In this document: piece after piece, positions 42,938-50,811 of the stretch
How the letters are laid out: each line of letters opens with the position of its first letter
Numbering within the stretch: position 1 is the first letter of the stretch
Assembly (NCBI GenBank): GCA_013823625.1
Contig: PNMM01000004.1
Span: 1-64,000 of the forward strand
Origin: Microbacterium sp.
Lineage (GTDB): Bacteria > Actinomycetota > Actinomycetes > Actinomycetales > Microbacteriaceae
Direction: 5' to 3'
DNA length: 64,000 bases
Made by a program: the position numbers and the translations under genes
Notes under the pieces: model-generated
What the model saw: only the letters and a program-made list of their open reading frames with translations
Database searches by the model: none
What the model was told of the DNA's origin: nothing

Positions 42938-43510
42938 GTGACACGCATCATCTCTGGGTTCGCGGGCTCGCTGACGCTCAAGGTTCCGAGCGCCGGCACC
43001 CGGCCCACGAGCGACCGCGTACGCGAGGCGATGTTCAGCGCGCTCGAGGCCCGTGACGCGATCGCGGGCGCACGCGTGCTCGACCTCTACGCCGGCTCCG
43101 GCGCCCTCGCGCTCGAAGCCATCAGTCGCGGCGCCGCCTCGGCTGTGCTCGTCGAGAAGTCGTACGCGGCCGTTCAGGTGTGCAAGGCCAACGCTGCGCT
43201 CGTGACGGGTCGGGCGGGTCGCGCCGAGCGGCCGAGCATCCAGATCATCGGAAAGCCCGCGACGTCGTACCTCTCATCGGCGCTCAACCAGTTCGACCTC
43301 GTCTTCATCGACCCGCCGTACGAGGTGGGAGGGCTCGAGCTCGACCACGTGCTCGAGGGTCTCGTGCCGCGATTGGCTCCGGATGCTGTCATCGCGCTCG
43401 AGCGCTCGTCACGCACCCCTGCTCCGGCGTGGCCTGCGGGGCTCGAGCTCGACAAGGTTTCGCGCTATGGCGAGACCGCGGTCTACTGGCTGGAGCGCAC
43501 CGCGAGCTGA
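42938..43510 (+). CDS. rsmD: 16S rRNA (guanine966-N2)-methyltransferase
   Basis: Methylates G966 of 16S rRNA in the small subunit. The 190-residue protein has the SAM-binding ARVLDLYAGSGALALEAISR and the catalytic DPPY in FDLVFIDPPYEVGG. The N-terminus MTRIISGFAGSLTLKVPSAG is typical; start GTG. It pairs with recG, as commonly seen, but is divergent from it here rather than co-directional. Confidence 0.95.
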   Translation: MTRIISGFAGSLTLKVPSAGTRPTSDRVREAMFSALEARDAIAGARVLDLYAGSGALALEAISRGAASAVLVEKSYAAVQVCKANAALVTGRAGRAERPSIQIIGKPATSYLSSALNQFDLVFIDPPYEVGGLELDHVLEGLVPRLAPDAVIALERSSRTPAPAWPAGLELDKVSRYGETAVYWLERTAS

Positions 43511-43663
43511 CCGGGCTCAGCGTTCGCCGACCTCACGGCCTCGGAGCTCGCCCCCTAGCCGGCTCGATCACCGTCAGGCCTCTCGACTTATTGTGGGAGT
43601 GTCACGTTTCGGGTGTTCACGGTCATGAATAGACAGAAGCCCGAACTGAAGGAGTGTTCACTC

Positions 43664-44359
43664 ATGGTCTCCGAACAAGAATTGGACGATCGCTTGGCCA
43701 GCGCCAAGCCAGTCGATCTGTCGGCGCCCGACGCGTTTTTCGACGCGGTGCTCGCTGAGGCTGCGCAGGACCGACCGTCGTCTCGCGCTCCTCGAAAGGC
43801 AGTCGTCGTCGCGGTCGTCGGCGCTCTCGTGGTCGGGGGTGCTGCTCTTCCGTCAGCGGCCGACGAGCTGGAAACCTTCTTGGCTCAAACGGGCTGGGAC
43901 CCCCCAGCGTCAAGCGAGATCATTGCCGGCTCTGAGTGGGTCGATACCTCCGCCCCCGATTTCCCCGAGTATCTGCGAGCCACATTCTGGACCGATGCCA
44001 CCTTGCCGCCGGGAATGGATCACGACGCGTTGATCGAGCGGATCATCCAGCAGCACCGAGCGAATCCCTCGACCACGCAAGAAGTAGGGTTCCGGAGGTT
44101 CTACGAGCTTGTGGCCCAGTGCGGATGGATGTCCGAGTGGAACCAGGCAATGCGGCGCGGCGACGACAATGCGGCGAGGATCGCCGCGGCGCAGCTTGAG
44201 GCAGCCACCACCTGGCGCGGGCTCGTCACGACAGACGGCGGCGGCATCATGGAACGCTACCGAGACGTAGCGGACGCAGCCGCGGCAGGCAACACTCGCG
44301 CATTCGCCGCCAGCCCCCTCCACCGTGAGTGCCAGATGACTGGCGTGGAGTCACGGTGA
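43664..44359 (+). CDS. Single-pass membrane protein, possible anti-sigma factor
   Basis: A 231-residue protein: about 50 cytosolic residues (MVSEQELDDRLASAKPVDLS), one membrane helix (AVVVAVVGALVVGGAALPSA) and ~160 extracytoplasmic residues with no recognised domain (SEWVDTSAPDFPEYLRATFW, FYELVAQCGWMSEWNQAM). Layout and operon position suggest a membrane regulator of the sigma factor downstream, but the usual zinc HxxxCxxC motif of anti-sigma factors is absent. AAGGAG lies ten bases before the ATG at 43664; an upstream ATG at 43625 is possible. Its stop overlaps the sigma-factor start. Confidence 0.65.
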   Translation: MVSEQELDDRLASAKPVDLSAPDAFFDAVLAEAAQDRPSSRAPRKAVVVAVVGALVVGGAALPSAADELETFLAQTGWDPPASSEIIAGSEWVDTSAPDFPEYLRATFWTDATLPPGMDHDALIERIIQQHRANPSTTQEVGFRRFYELVAQCGWMSEWNQAMRRGDDNAARIAAAQLEAATTWRGLVTTDGGGIMERYRDVADAAAAGNTRAFAASPLHRECQMTGVESR

Positions 44360-44904
44360 CGTCGCCCGTGACGGAGGAGTCGCACCGAGACAACCCGCCT
44401 CCGACGATGGATAACCCAGACTTCAGTCCCCTGCTGCGCGAACTCATGCCGGAGTTGCTTCGCTACTTCGGGCGCCGCGTGCCCAGTGCGGAAGACGCTG
44501 CCGATTGCCTCGGCGAAACCATGATCGTTCTGTGGCGGCGACGTGAAGCGGTTCCGCTCGAACGAGAGCCAGCCCGGCGGTATGCCTACGGTGTTGCCGC
44601 GAACGTGCTTCGTGAATCACAACGGGGCCGAGCGCGGCGATTTGCTCTCGCTGAGCGCCTTGTCGCCGAATACGACATCACTCGGGACGGTGTCGTCGAA
44701 GGTGATGAAGACAGCGACCTGACTCGTGCACTGGGCGCTTTGCGGCCGCTCGATCGTGAGCTCGTGCTCCTCGTCGCATGGGAAGGGTTCGGCGTGGGCG
44801 AAGCCGGAGCGATTCTGGGGCTCAGCGATCAGGCATCCCGAGCGCGGTACTCACGCGCGCGCGCACGCCTTCGTCGCGCGTTGGCGAGCCCCGGCGACGA
44901 CTGA
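44356..44904 (+). CDS. ECF-type RNA polymerase sigma factor
   Basis: A 182-residue sigma-70 family protein. Region 2 is visible as LRELMPELLRYFGRRVPSAE and DAADCLGETMIVLWRRR with the ARRYAYGVAANVLRESQRG that follows; region 4 as ALGALRPLDRELVLLVAWEG then GVGEAGAILGLSDQASRARY. The GTG start (GGAG five bases upstream) overlaps the stop of the membrane protein gene by four bases (GTGA). Regulator-first order is the reverse of the common sigma/anti-sigma order. Target promoters are unknown. Confidence 0.9.
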   Translation: MTSPVTEESHRDNPPPTMDNPDFSPLLRELMPELLRYFGRRVPSAEDAADCLGETMIVLWRRREAVPLEREPARRYAYGVAANVLRESQRGRARRFALAERLVAEYDITRDGVVEGDEDSDLTRALGALRPLDRELVLLVAWEGFGVGEAGAILGLSDQASRARYSRARARLRRALASPGDD

Positions 44905-44910
44905 CGCGGT

Positions 44911-45966
44911 TTAGCCGGCCTGCCCGCTCCACTCGGCGAACGGATCCCAGCCCCCGCGCTCGTCGAAGACACGCCCGTCGACGAGCAACGCGGGCCCGTG
45001 GCGATCGGCCGCAACGACCCGGCCGATGACGCGAAAGCCGCCGGGAAGAGCATCCAGCGGCGGCGCCACATCGGGCGGGAAGGTTGCCAGCAGCGAGTGG
45101 TCTTCTCCCCCGGTGAGCGCGAGCGACGCGGGCGCAGCCGGGTCGAGCCCGTGCGCGAGCGCGACCTCGCGCACCTGCTCGCTCGAGAGGTCGAGCGAGA
45201 CACGGCTCGCGCGGGCGATGCGGCGCGCGTCGAGCGCGAGTCCGTCGCTGAGGTCGAGCATGGCGGAGGCTCCGCCGAGGGCGGCGGCAACGCCGTCCGC
45301 GATCGGCGGGTGCGGCGTGAGCTGGGCGGCGAGGGGCACGGGATGCTCGGCGCGCAGTCGGCCGGCGGCACCAGCATCCGGAGCCCCCGTCGCATCGACC
45401 GCACGCTCGAAGAGAATGCGCAGCCCCTCGGCCGCGAGCCCCAACGAGCCGGAGACCGCGACCCAGTCGCCCGGCCGCGCGCCGGAGCGCGTCACGGGCT
45501 CGCGGTCCTCGAGGTCACCGAACGCCGTGACGGCAATGGTCAGCACGCTCGACACGCTCAAGTCGCCGCCCACGACCCCGCAGCCGGGCGCGAGGGCCTC
45601 GCACGCATCGCGCAGCCCTTCCGCCAGGGCTTCGAGCTCGGCGACCGGCGTCTCGGCGGGTGCAGCGAGCGCCACAACCAGGGCCGTCGGCCGCGCGCCC
45701 ATCGCCGCAACGTCGCTGAGGTTCGTGGCCGCGGCCTTGAACCCGAGGTCGTGCATGGTCGACCACGCGGTGCGAAAGTCGGGGCCGTGAATCATCATGT
45801 CGGTCGTGATCACGACGCGACCGTCGGCGGCGGCGAGCACGGCGGCGTCGTCGCCCGGGCCGAGCACCGTCGCGTCGCTTTCGGGCAACAGCGGAATGAT
45901 GCGCGCGAGCGCGGCGAGCTCACCGACCGACCCGAGGGTGTCGACATGGTGCGCGGCGCTGGTCAC
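44911..45966 (-). CDS. thiL: Thiamine-monophosphate kinase
   Basis: Phosphorylates thiamine monophosphate to the active cofactor thiamine diphosphate. The 351-residue protein has the AIR-synthase-like fold with LGPGDDAAVLAAADGRVVIT, VITTDMMIHGPDF, ATNLSDVAAMGARPTALVVA, GCGVVGGDLSVSSVLTIAVT and SDGLALDARRIARASRVSLD. No thiamine riboswitch is visible upstream. It is convergent with the sigma-factor gene and divergent from a small membrane protein. Confidence 0.95.
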   Translation of the reverse strand: MTSAAHHVDTLGSVGELAALARIIPLLPESDATVLGPGDDAAVLAAADGRVVITTDMMIHGPDFRTAWSTMHDLGFKAAATNLSDVAAMGARPTALVVALAAPAETPVAELEALAEGLRDACEALAPGCGVVGGDLSVSSVLTIAVTAFGDLEDREPVTRSGARPGDWVAVSGSLGLAAEGLRILFERAVDATGAPDAGAAGRLRAEHPVPLAAQLTPHPPIADGVAAALGGASAMLDLSDGLALDARRIARASRVSLDLSSEQVREVALAHGLDPAAPASLALTGGEDHSLLATFPPDVAPPLDALPGGFRVIGRVVAADRHGPALLVDGRVFDERGGWDPFAEWSGQAG

Positions 45967-46024
45967 GCGTCAACGCTAGTCGGCCCCACGCGCGCGAGCA
46001 CTCTCACGCCAGTACTCTCGACCC

Positions 46025-46543
46025 ATGGCCAACTCACCCGAGCCCACCGCGCCCGACTCATCCGCCTCGCCCTACGGCCCCGCTGACGGAGTCGAGCAGC
46101 TGTTCGGCGCAACAGCCGAGGCGCCCGCCGCGCCCGCCGAAACCGTCACGCCCGAGGCGACTGCGGCGTGGGTCCACCGCGGCCGACGCATCTTGACCAT
46201 CGCTACGTGGATCACCGCGGGCCTCTCGATCGCGCTCACGATCGGCATCGTCATTCTCGGTGTGCTCAACGTGGGCGCCGCCGATCTCGTGGCCGGAGAA
46301 CTCACCGACACGCTCGTGTGGTCATCAATCTTCGCCGCCCCCATCTCGTTCACGATCGCGATGAACCTGCTGGTGTGGCGCGCGATGCTGCGGGCGTTGA
46401 GCCGGCGCACGCGCGGGCAGGCCGTGGCGATCGTCATCGTCGTGTCGATCGCCCTCGCCTTCGCGAGCGTGTTGCTCGTGACGGGCTTGCTGTTCGCGGG
46501 CTTCCTCGTCGGCGTCGGCGTCGGCGCCAGCATGGGGTTCTAG
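46025..46543 (+). CDS. Membrane protein with Ala/Pro-rich N-terminus
   Basis: A 172-residue protein with ~45 disordered N-terminal residues (ANSPEPTAPDSSASPYGPAD), then three or four membrane helices: ILTIATWITAGLSIALTIGI, LVWSSIFAAPISFTIAMNLL and AVAIVIVVSIALAFASVLLV followed by TGLLFAGFLVG. Similar 'DUF-like' proteins sit upstream of DUF3515 in related genomes as far as I recall, but I cannot name the family. It begins 58 bases from divergent thiL and 62 bases before the DUF3515 gene. Confidence 0.75.
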   Translation: MANSPEPTAPDSSASPYGPADGVEQLFGATAEAPAAPAETVTPEATAAWVHRGRRILTIATWITAGLSIALTIGIVILGVLNVGAADLVAGELTDTLVWSSIFAAPISFTIAMNLLVWRAMLRALSRRTRGQAVAIVIVVSIALAFASVLLVTGLLFAGFLVGVGVGASMGF

Positions 46544-46605
46544 GCGCGCGGCCAGCCGAGACGCTCGAAGCCGACGCCAACCTGTGCCGCGATAGCGTGG
46601 TGACG

Positions 46606-47142
46606 ATGTCGACACGCACCCTTCCCTCTCGCCCCCGCTGGGCATCCGTTGCCCTCATGGCGACGGCGGCCCTCGTGCTGAGCGGATGCGCCGGCACAGT
46701 GCCGCTCGAGCCCGGCACCGACGCCAACAACCCCGAGTGCGCGGCGATCTCGGTGCGCGTGCCCGACACCATCAACGACCTCAACCGCCGCACGACGAAC
46801 GCGCAAGCCACGGCCGCGTGGGGTGACCCTGCTGCGGTCATCTATCGCTGCGGGCTGCCCGAGCAGGGCCCGAGCGACCTGCCGTGCTTCGACGTCGACG
46901 GTGTCGACTGGTTGCTCGACGAGTCGAACGCTCCCCGCTACGTTTTCACCACCTACGGCCGCACCCCGGTCACCGAGGTCATCGTCGACATCACCTACGT
47001 CGCGGGAGCCGACGCCGTGCGCGCCATCAGCCCCGCTGTGTCGTTCGTGGATGCTGATGCCCGGTGCCTCGCGGCCACCGACGTGTTCGGCGGCGGGTCA
47101 GTGAGCCCCACAGCCGAGCCCACCCCGACGCCGACGCCGTAG
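46606..47142 (+). CDS. DUF3515 lipoprotein
   Basis: A 178-residue exported lipoprotein. The signal peptide ends in the lipobox LVLSGCAG, and the mature part has four cysteines and the DUF3515 pattern AISVRVPDTINDL, TAAWGDPAAVIYRCGLP, FDVDGVDWLLDES and YGRTPVTEVIVD. It ends in a Thr/Pro repeat (TAEPTPTPTP). DUF3515 genes conventionally sit between thiL and ddl/gpsA, as here. Start ATG at 46606; in-frame GTG codons just upstream are possible. Confidence 0.9.
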   Translation: MSTRTLPSRPRWASVALMATAALVLSGCAGTVPLEPGTDANNPECAAISVRVPDTINDLNRRTTNAQATAAWGDPAAVIYRCGLPEQGPSDLPCFDVDGVDWLLDESNAPRYVFTTYGRTPVTEVIVDITYVAGADAVRAISPAVSFVDADARCLAATDVFGGGSVSPTAEPTPTPTP

Positions 47143-47148
47143 GCAGAC

Positions 47149-48297
47149 CTACGCGCGCGGCCCGTCGAGCCCGACGAGCTTGCCCGCGATGCCGCCCGCT
47201 GCCCGCAGTGCGGCGCCGCCGCCGAACCCAGCCTGCGGAAACACGACGCGGCGGTCGCGCGCCTCGGTGAGAGCGTCGAGCAGCACGGTCGCGGCGGGCT
47301 GCAGCGGCGCCCAGAGGTAGAGCGAAAGGGCTCCGGGGATCGAGTTGACCTCGTTGACGAAGAGCTCGCCGGTCTTCTCGTCAAGCAGCAGGTCGACGCG
47401 CACAATGCTCGTGAGTCGCGTGACCTCGGCAACACGTTCGGCCAGCTCGCGAGCCTTCGCGTGAACCGCGTCGGGCACGGTGGCCGGAAACTCGCGCGGG
47501 GCGCTCATGAAGCCCGCCTCGGCTCCGGCACCACCCGCGAGGTACTTCTCGGCATACGAGTAGAGCGCGCTGCCCGCGTCGCCGCGCAGCGGCTTTTCGA
47601 GCGGCGTGATCTCCAGCGAGGGGTAGGTGCGAAAGGCAATGTTGAGGTCGACGAGCTCGGGACGGTAGGGCTCGACGACCGCGCCCGTACGAAGGTGAAC
47701 GCTCGTGGCGGCGAGCGCGCGCGCCGCATCCACATCGTCCGCAATCTCAATGCCGATTGACGAGCCACCGAAGCGCGGCTTGACGATGTAGGGACCCGCG
47801 AAGCTCGGCTCGACGATCGTCGACACGGCTTCACGCGGTAGTGAGGGGATGCCCGCGGCGTGCATGAGGCCCCCGAACGCGAGCTTGTCCATACCGACGG
47901 CGCCCGCGAACAGCGTCGAGCCGGTGGAGGGGATGCCCATGAGCGAGAACACCGCAGCGGCGCCGCCACCCTCGCCAACGCCGCCGTGCAGGCACAGCAG
48001 AGCCGCCTCGACCTCGAGGCGTTCGGCGCCAAACTTCTTGCGGCGGTACAGGCCCGGCTCGCCCGAGACGCGCGCTTCGAGAACGACCGAGTCGCGCGGA
48101 GCACCCTCGAGGTAATCTTTCGCCTCGGTCGCATCGGGAACGCGGTACCACTCCCCCGTCGGCGACCAGTAGATCGGCACGACGCTGTGGCCCGCGGCGG
48201 TCAGCACGCGCTCGGCCTGCAGGCCCGTCAGAATCGAGATCTCGTGCTCGGGGCTCGGCCCGCCGAAGACGACGGCCCAGGGGGCAGTACCAGCCAT
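47149..48297 (-). CDS. D-alanine--D-alanine ligase-like ATP-grasp enzyme
   Basis: A 382-residue ATP-grasp ligase. Ddl-type motifs: VVFGGPSPEHEISILTGLQA (N-terminal substrate loop), CLHGGVGEGGGAAAVFSLMG, IVKPRFGGSSIGIEIADDVD and VRVDLLLDEKTGELFVNEVN with SIPGALSLYLW. Details differ from the common actinobacterial Ddl (for example PSPEHEIS rather than RSSEHSIS), so it may join D-amino acids other than two D-alanines. It lies 69 bases downstream of a membrane Mur ligase gene. It could be the cell's only Ddl or a specialised paralogue; I cannot tell from this window. Confidence 0.85.
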   Translation of the reverse strand: MAGTAPWAVVFGGPSPEHEISILTGLQAERVLTAAGHSVVPIYWSPTGEWYRVPDATEAKDYLEGAPRDSVVLEARVSGEPGLYRRKKFGAERLEVEAALLCLHGGVGEGGGAAAVFSLMGIPSTGSTLFAGAVGMDKLAFGGLMHAAGIPSLPREAVSTIVEPSFAGPYIVKPRFGGSSIGIEIADDVDAARALAATSVHLRTGAVVEPYRPELVDLNIAFRTYPSLEITPLEKPLRGDAGSALYSYAEKYLAGGAGAEAGFMSAPREFPATVPDAVHAKARELAERVAEVTRLTSIVRVDLLLDEKTGELFVNEVNSIPGALSLYLWAPLQPAATVLLDALTEARDRRVVFPQAGFGGGAALRAAGGIAGKLVGLDGPRA

Positions 48298-48366
48298 GAT
48301 TCCCTCACGTGATCGAATGCCGCGGCGGTCAGCCCTGAACGGTTCAGCTCTGCCCGGGGCGGCCGA

Positions 48367-49983
48367 TCAGGGGTAATGGTCGGGCAGATCGTTCTCGTAG
48401 AGGATAACGCCCCGGTCACCCGCGGCTTCGACCGCGTGCGCCACGGCAGCGTCGCGCAGGTCGACGGGGATCGCGCCGGGGGCACCCGCAGCGCCCGCAC
48501 TGGCATAGCCCGCGAGCAACGCCGAGCGGTTCGTGCGCGCGACCGCGAAGAGCAATCCGCCCGCCGCGGCAATGGCCGCACCGAAGGCATGGTTGCGCTC
48601 TGCTTGTACGGGCCCCAACTCAACCATGCCGGGCGTGACGACGACGAGCGGCCCACCGCGTTCGGCGGCGAGGGATGCCGCGCCCTCGAGGGCGCGGAGC
48701 GCGCCCACCGGATTCGAGTTGTAGGTGTCGTCGATCACGAGCGCACCACTCGGAGCTTGCTGCACTTCAGCGCGATGTTGCGAGCCCGGTAGGTCGGCAA
48801 GGCGGGCCGCGATCGTGGCGACGGGAACATCCGCCGCCAGAGCGATCGCCGCCGCAACCGCCACGTTGACCGCGTGGCCCGTGTTCGAGACCGTAACGAG
48901 TACCGGCTCGGCGCCACGGCCGATGACGAGGCTGCTCGGCTCGCCCTTGTCGCCCGGACTGAGCACGACATCGGCCACGCCCCCCGCCACACAACTGACC
49001 GTGACGACGCGCTTACCCTGCGCCGCACACTGCTCGGCGAGAGCCTCGAGGCGTGGGTCGTCGATCGGCAGCACGACCGTGCCGGCGCGCTCGGTGATCT
49101 CGGCCTTGGCGGTGAAAATGACGTCGGTCGAGCCCATGCGCTGCAAGTGCGCTTCACCGATGACCGTGATGGCCGCGATGTCGGGCGGAAAGTAGGTCGA
49201 CAGTTCGCGAATCTCGCCGGGGCCGAAGATGCCCATCTCGGCGACGAAAACCTCGGTGCCCGGAACGAGCTTGTCATTGACCGCTCGCGAGAGCCCGAGG
49301 CGGTTATTGAAGGATGCGGGGCTCGCGACCGTCGTAAACGTCGCGCTCAGCAAGTGAGCCACGTAGTTCTTCGTGCTCGTCTTGCCATACGAACCGGTGA
49401 TGGCGATGACGCGCGGGCGCACCTGAGCGAGTCGCTTCTGCGCCGCCACAACGAACTTCTTCGAGCCCGCCTTTTCGATGGGCGCCGTGATCGCCAGCGC
49501 CAGATCGCTCAGCGGTGCGCTGAGCAGCAGCGTGAGGGCAACGCCGGCGGGGCCGATGAGAGCCAACAGCCCCAGGCCGATCACGAGGTGCAGCGCAATC
49601 CAGACCACGAGCAGTCGCTTGACCCGGCTCGTCATCGCGAGCTTCGCCGAGCGACCGCGCATCGGCAGGCCCACGGGGAAGAAGGCAAGCAACACGACCG
49701 TGAAGGCCGTCAGCGATGCGCACAGCAAGTGCCCTGACGTCGCGTCGTCTTCCGGCACCACAATGGGCACCAAGAGGGCAGCCGCCGTGCTGGCCGCCGC
49801 CGTCAGAAACACCACGAGCGAGATCGCCTCGGTCTGCACCCACAGTTGCGCCATGCGCGAGACCGAGCCCGGCACGTAGTGCTCGCGTTGTGCGACACGT
49901 ACCCACCGCGCCGCAATCGGCACAGCCGCTGCCGCGCCCAACAGCGCGATGGCGATGAGCACGGGAAGGGGATCGATCGTCAT
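48367..49983 (-). CDS. Membrane-anchored Mur ligase family protein (MurF-like)
   Basis: A 538-residue protein combining five N-terminal membrane helices (about residues 5-28, 53-76, 85-108, 122-142 and 144-165) with a Mur-ligase catalytic core. The ATP loop is ITGSYGKTSTKN (Lys201), followed by SFNNRLGLSRAVND, VAEMGIFGPGEIRELS, and the C-terminal domain VIDDTYNSNPVGALRALEG. MurF itself is soluble and begins with a UDP-substrate-binding domain, which is missing here; membrane helices replace it. It may act on a lipid-linked or membrane-proximal substrate. It overlaps the hydrolase gene by four bases. Confidence 0.88.
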   Translation of the reverse strand: MTIDPLPVLIAIALLGAAAAVPIAARWVRVAQREHYVPGSVSRMAQLWVQTEAISLVVFLTAAASTAAALLVPIVVPEDDATSGHLLCASLTAFTVVLLAFFPVGLPMRGRSAKLAMTSRVKRLLVVWIALHLVIGLGLLALIGPAGVALTLLLSAPLSDLALAITAPIEKAGSKKFVVAAQKRLAQVRPRVIAITGSYGKTSTKNYVAHLLSATFTTVASPASFNNRLGLSRAVNDKLVPGTEVFVAEMGIFGPGEIRELSTYFPPDIAAITVIGEAHLQRMGSTDVIFTAKAEITERAGTVVLPIDDPRLEALAEQCAAQGKRVVTVSCVAGGVADVVLSPGDKGEPSSLVIGRGAEPVLVTVSNTGHAVNVAVAAAIALAADVPVATIAARLADLPGSQHRAEVQQAPSGALVIDDTYNSNPVGALRALEGAASLAAERGGPLVVVTPGMVELGPVQAERNHAFGAAIAAAGGLLFAVARTNRSALLAGYASAGAAGAPGAIPVDLRDAAVAHAVEAAGDRGVILYENDLPDHYP

Positions 49984-50735
49984 GCGGGGCCCTCCTGCCC
50001 GTGCGCGGCCAGCATGCCGAGCAGCTCTTCGCGCACCGCGAGCTCGAGGTCGCCCGCGAGCAAGTGGGCGGTGCCGGGCACCACACGGAAGGGTGATCCG
50101 GCGCGCTCGGCCGCGACCCGACCAGCATCGGTCGGCGCTGCCGTGTCGTGCTCACCCCACACAAACTGCAGAGGCACTGTGCCCTCGGCGAGCGCCGCGA
50201 GGTCGTCGTCGTATGACTCGTTGACGACGCGCACCAAGATGCTGCGCAACACTCCCTGGGCGGCGCGATAGTCGGCCGATCCGCGCTGGTTGCGCAGGTA
50301 ATCCATGCGCGCGTCGCTCAGAAGGCCGCGGCGGTTGGCCCAGCGCGCCAGCCGATAGCTGAGGGGTGGGGCCGCGGGAGCCTGCAGCTTGACGAGAGGG
50401 ACCCCAGTGAGCACGAGCCCCGCCACGAGCTCTGGGCGGCGGGCAGCCAGGCGCACGGCAACGCGCCCACCGAAGGAGTGACCCACGATGATGACGGGTG
50501 CGAACGCGGCAATCGCCTCGGCCACAAGGTCGGCATAATCATCGGTGCCCCACGCCGTCTCGGGCGCGGGCGCCGGGCCAAACCCGGGCAAGTGGATGCT
50601 CACGGCATCGAGCCCCGACAGAATCGTCGCGAAGTCGGTGCCGTCGCGCCCCCAGCCGTGCAGAGCGACAACCCGCGGTGGGGTCGACCCGTGCTTCTCA
50701 GCCAGAACGCGGCCGCCGGCAAGGGAGGTGATCAC
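49980..50735 (-). CDS. Alpha/beta-hydrolase fold protein of the Mur/Ddl-like operon
   Basis: A 251-residue serine hydrolase. The oxyanion region is VVALHGWGRDGTDF; the nucleophile Ser87 is in IIVGHSFGGRVAVRLA; Asp in FVWGEHDTAAP and His in VPGTAHLLAGDLE complete the triad. No signal peptide or membrane helix, so it is cytosolic. Its stop overlaps the start of the membrane Mur ligase (ATGA), implying coupled translation and joint function. Substrate unknown: an ester, thioester or amide on the Mur ligase/Ddl product is the natural guess. Confidence 0.88.
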   Translation of the reverse strand: MITSLAGGRVLAEKHGSTPPRVVALHGWGRDGTDFATILSGLDAVSIHLPGFGPAPAPETAWGTDDYADLVAEAIAAFAPVIIVGHSFGGRVAVRLAARRPELVAGLVLTGVPLVKLQAPAAPPLSYRLARWANRRGLLSDARMDYLRNQRGSADYRAAQGVLRSILVRVVNESYDDDLAALAEGTVPLQFVWGEHDTAAPTDAGRVAAERAGSPFRVVPGTAHLLAGDLELAVREELLGMLAAHGQEGPA

Positions 50736-50763
50736 GAGAGCCAGCCTACCGAGCAGGTGGGCG

Positions 50764-50811
50764 CTACTCGGCCTGCGGCTCGGCAGTGCCGACTACTCCG
50801 CCTGCGGCTCG
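50764..50811. repeat. Direct duplication of the gpsA 3' end
   Basis: CTACTCSGCCTGCGGCTCG (18 of 19 identical) occurs at 50764-50782 and 50793-50811, 29 bases apart. The second copy is the end of gpsA including its stop (GAG CCG CAG GCG GAG TAG on the minus strand); the first is a copy just downstream. Confidence 0.85.

Noticed and set aside
44911-46024. TPP riboswitch for thiL
   Set aside because: The 58-base upstream gap is too short and no TPP-type core is present.
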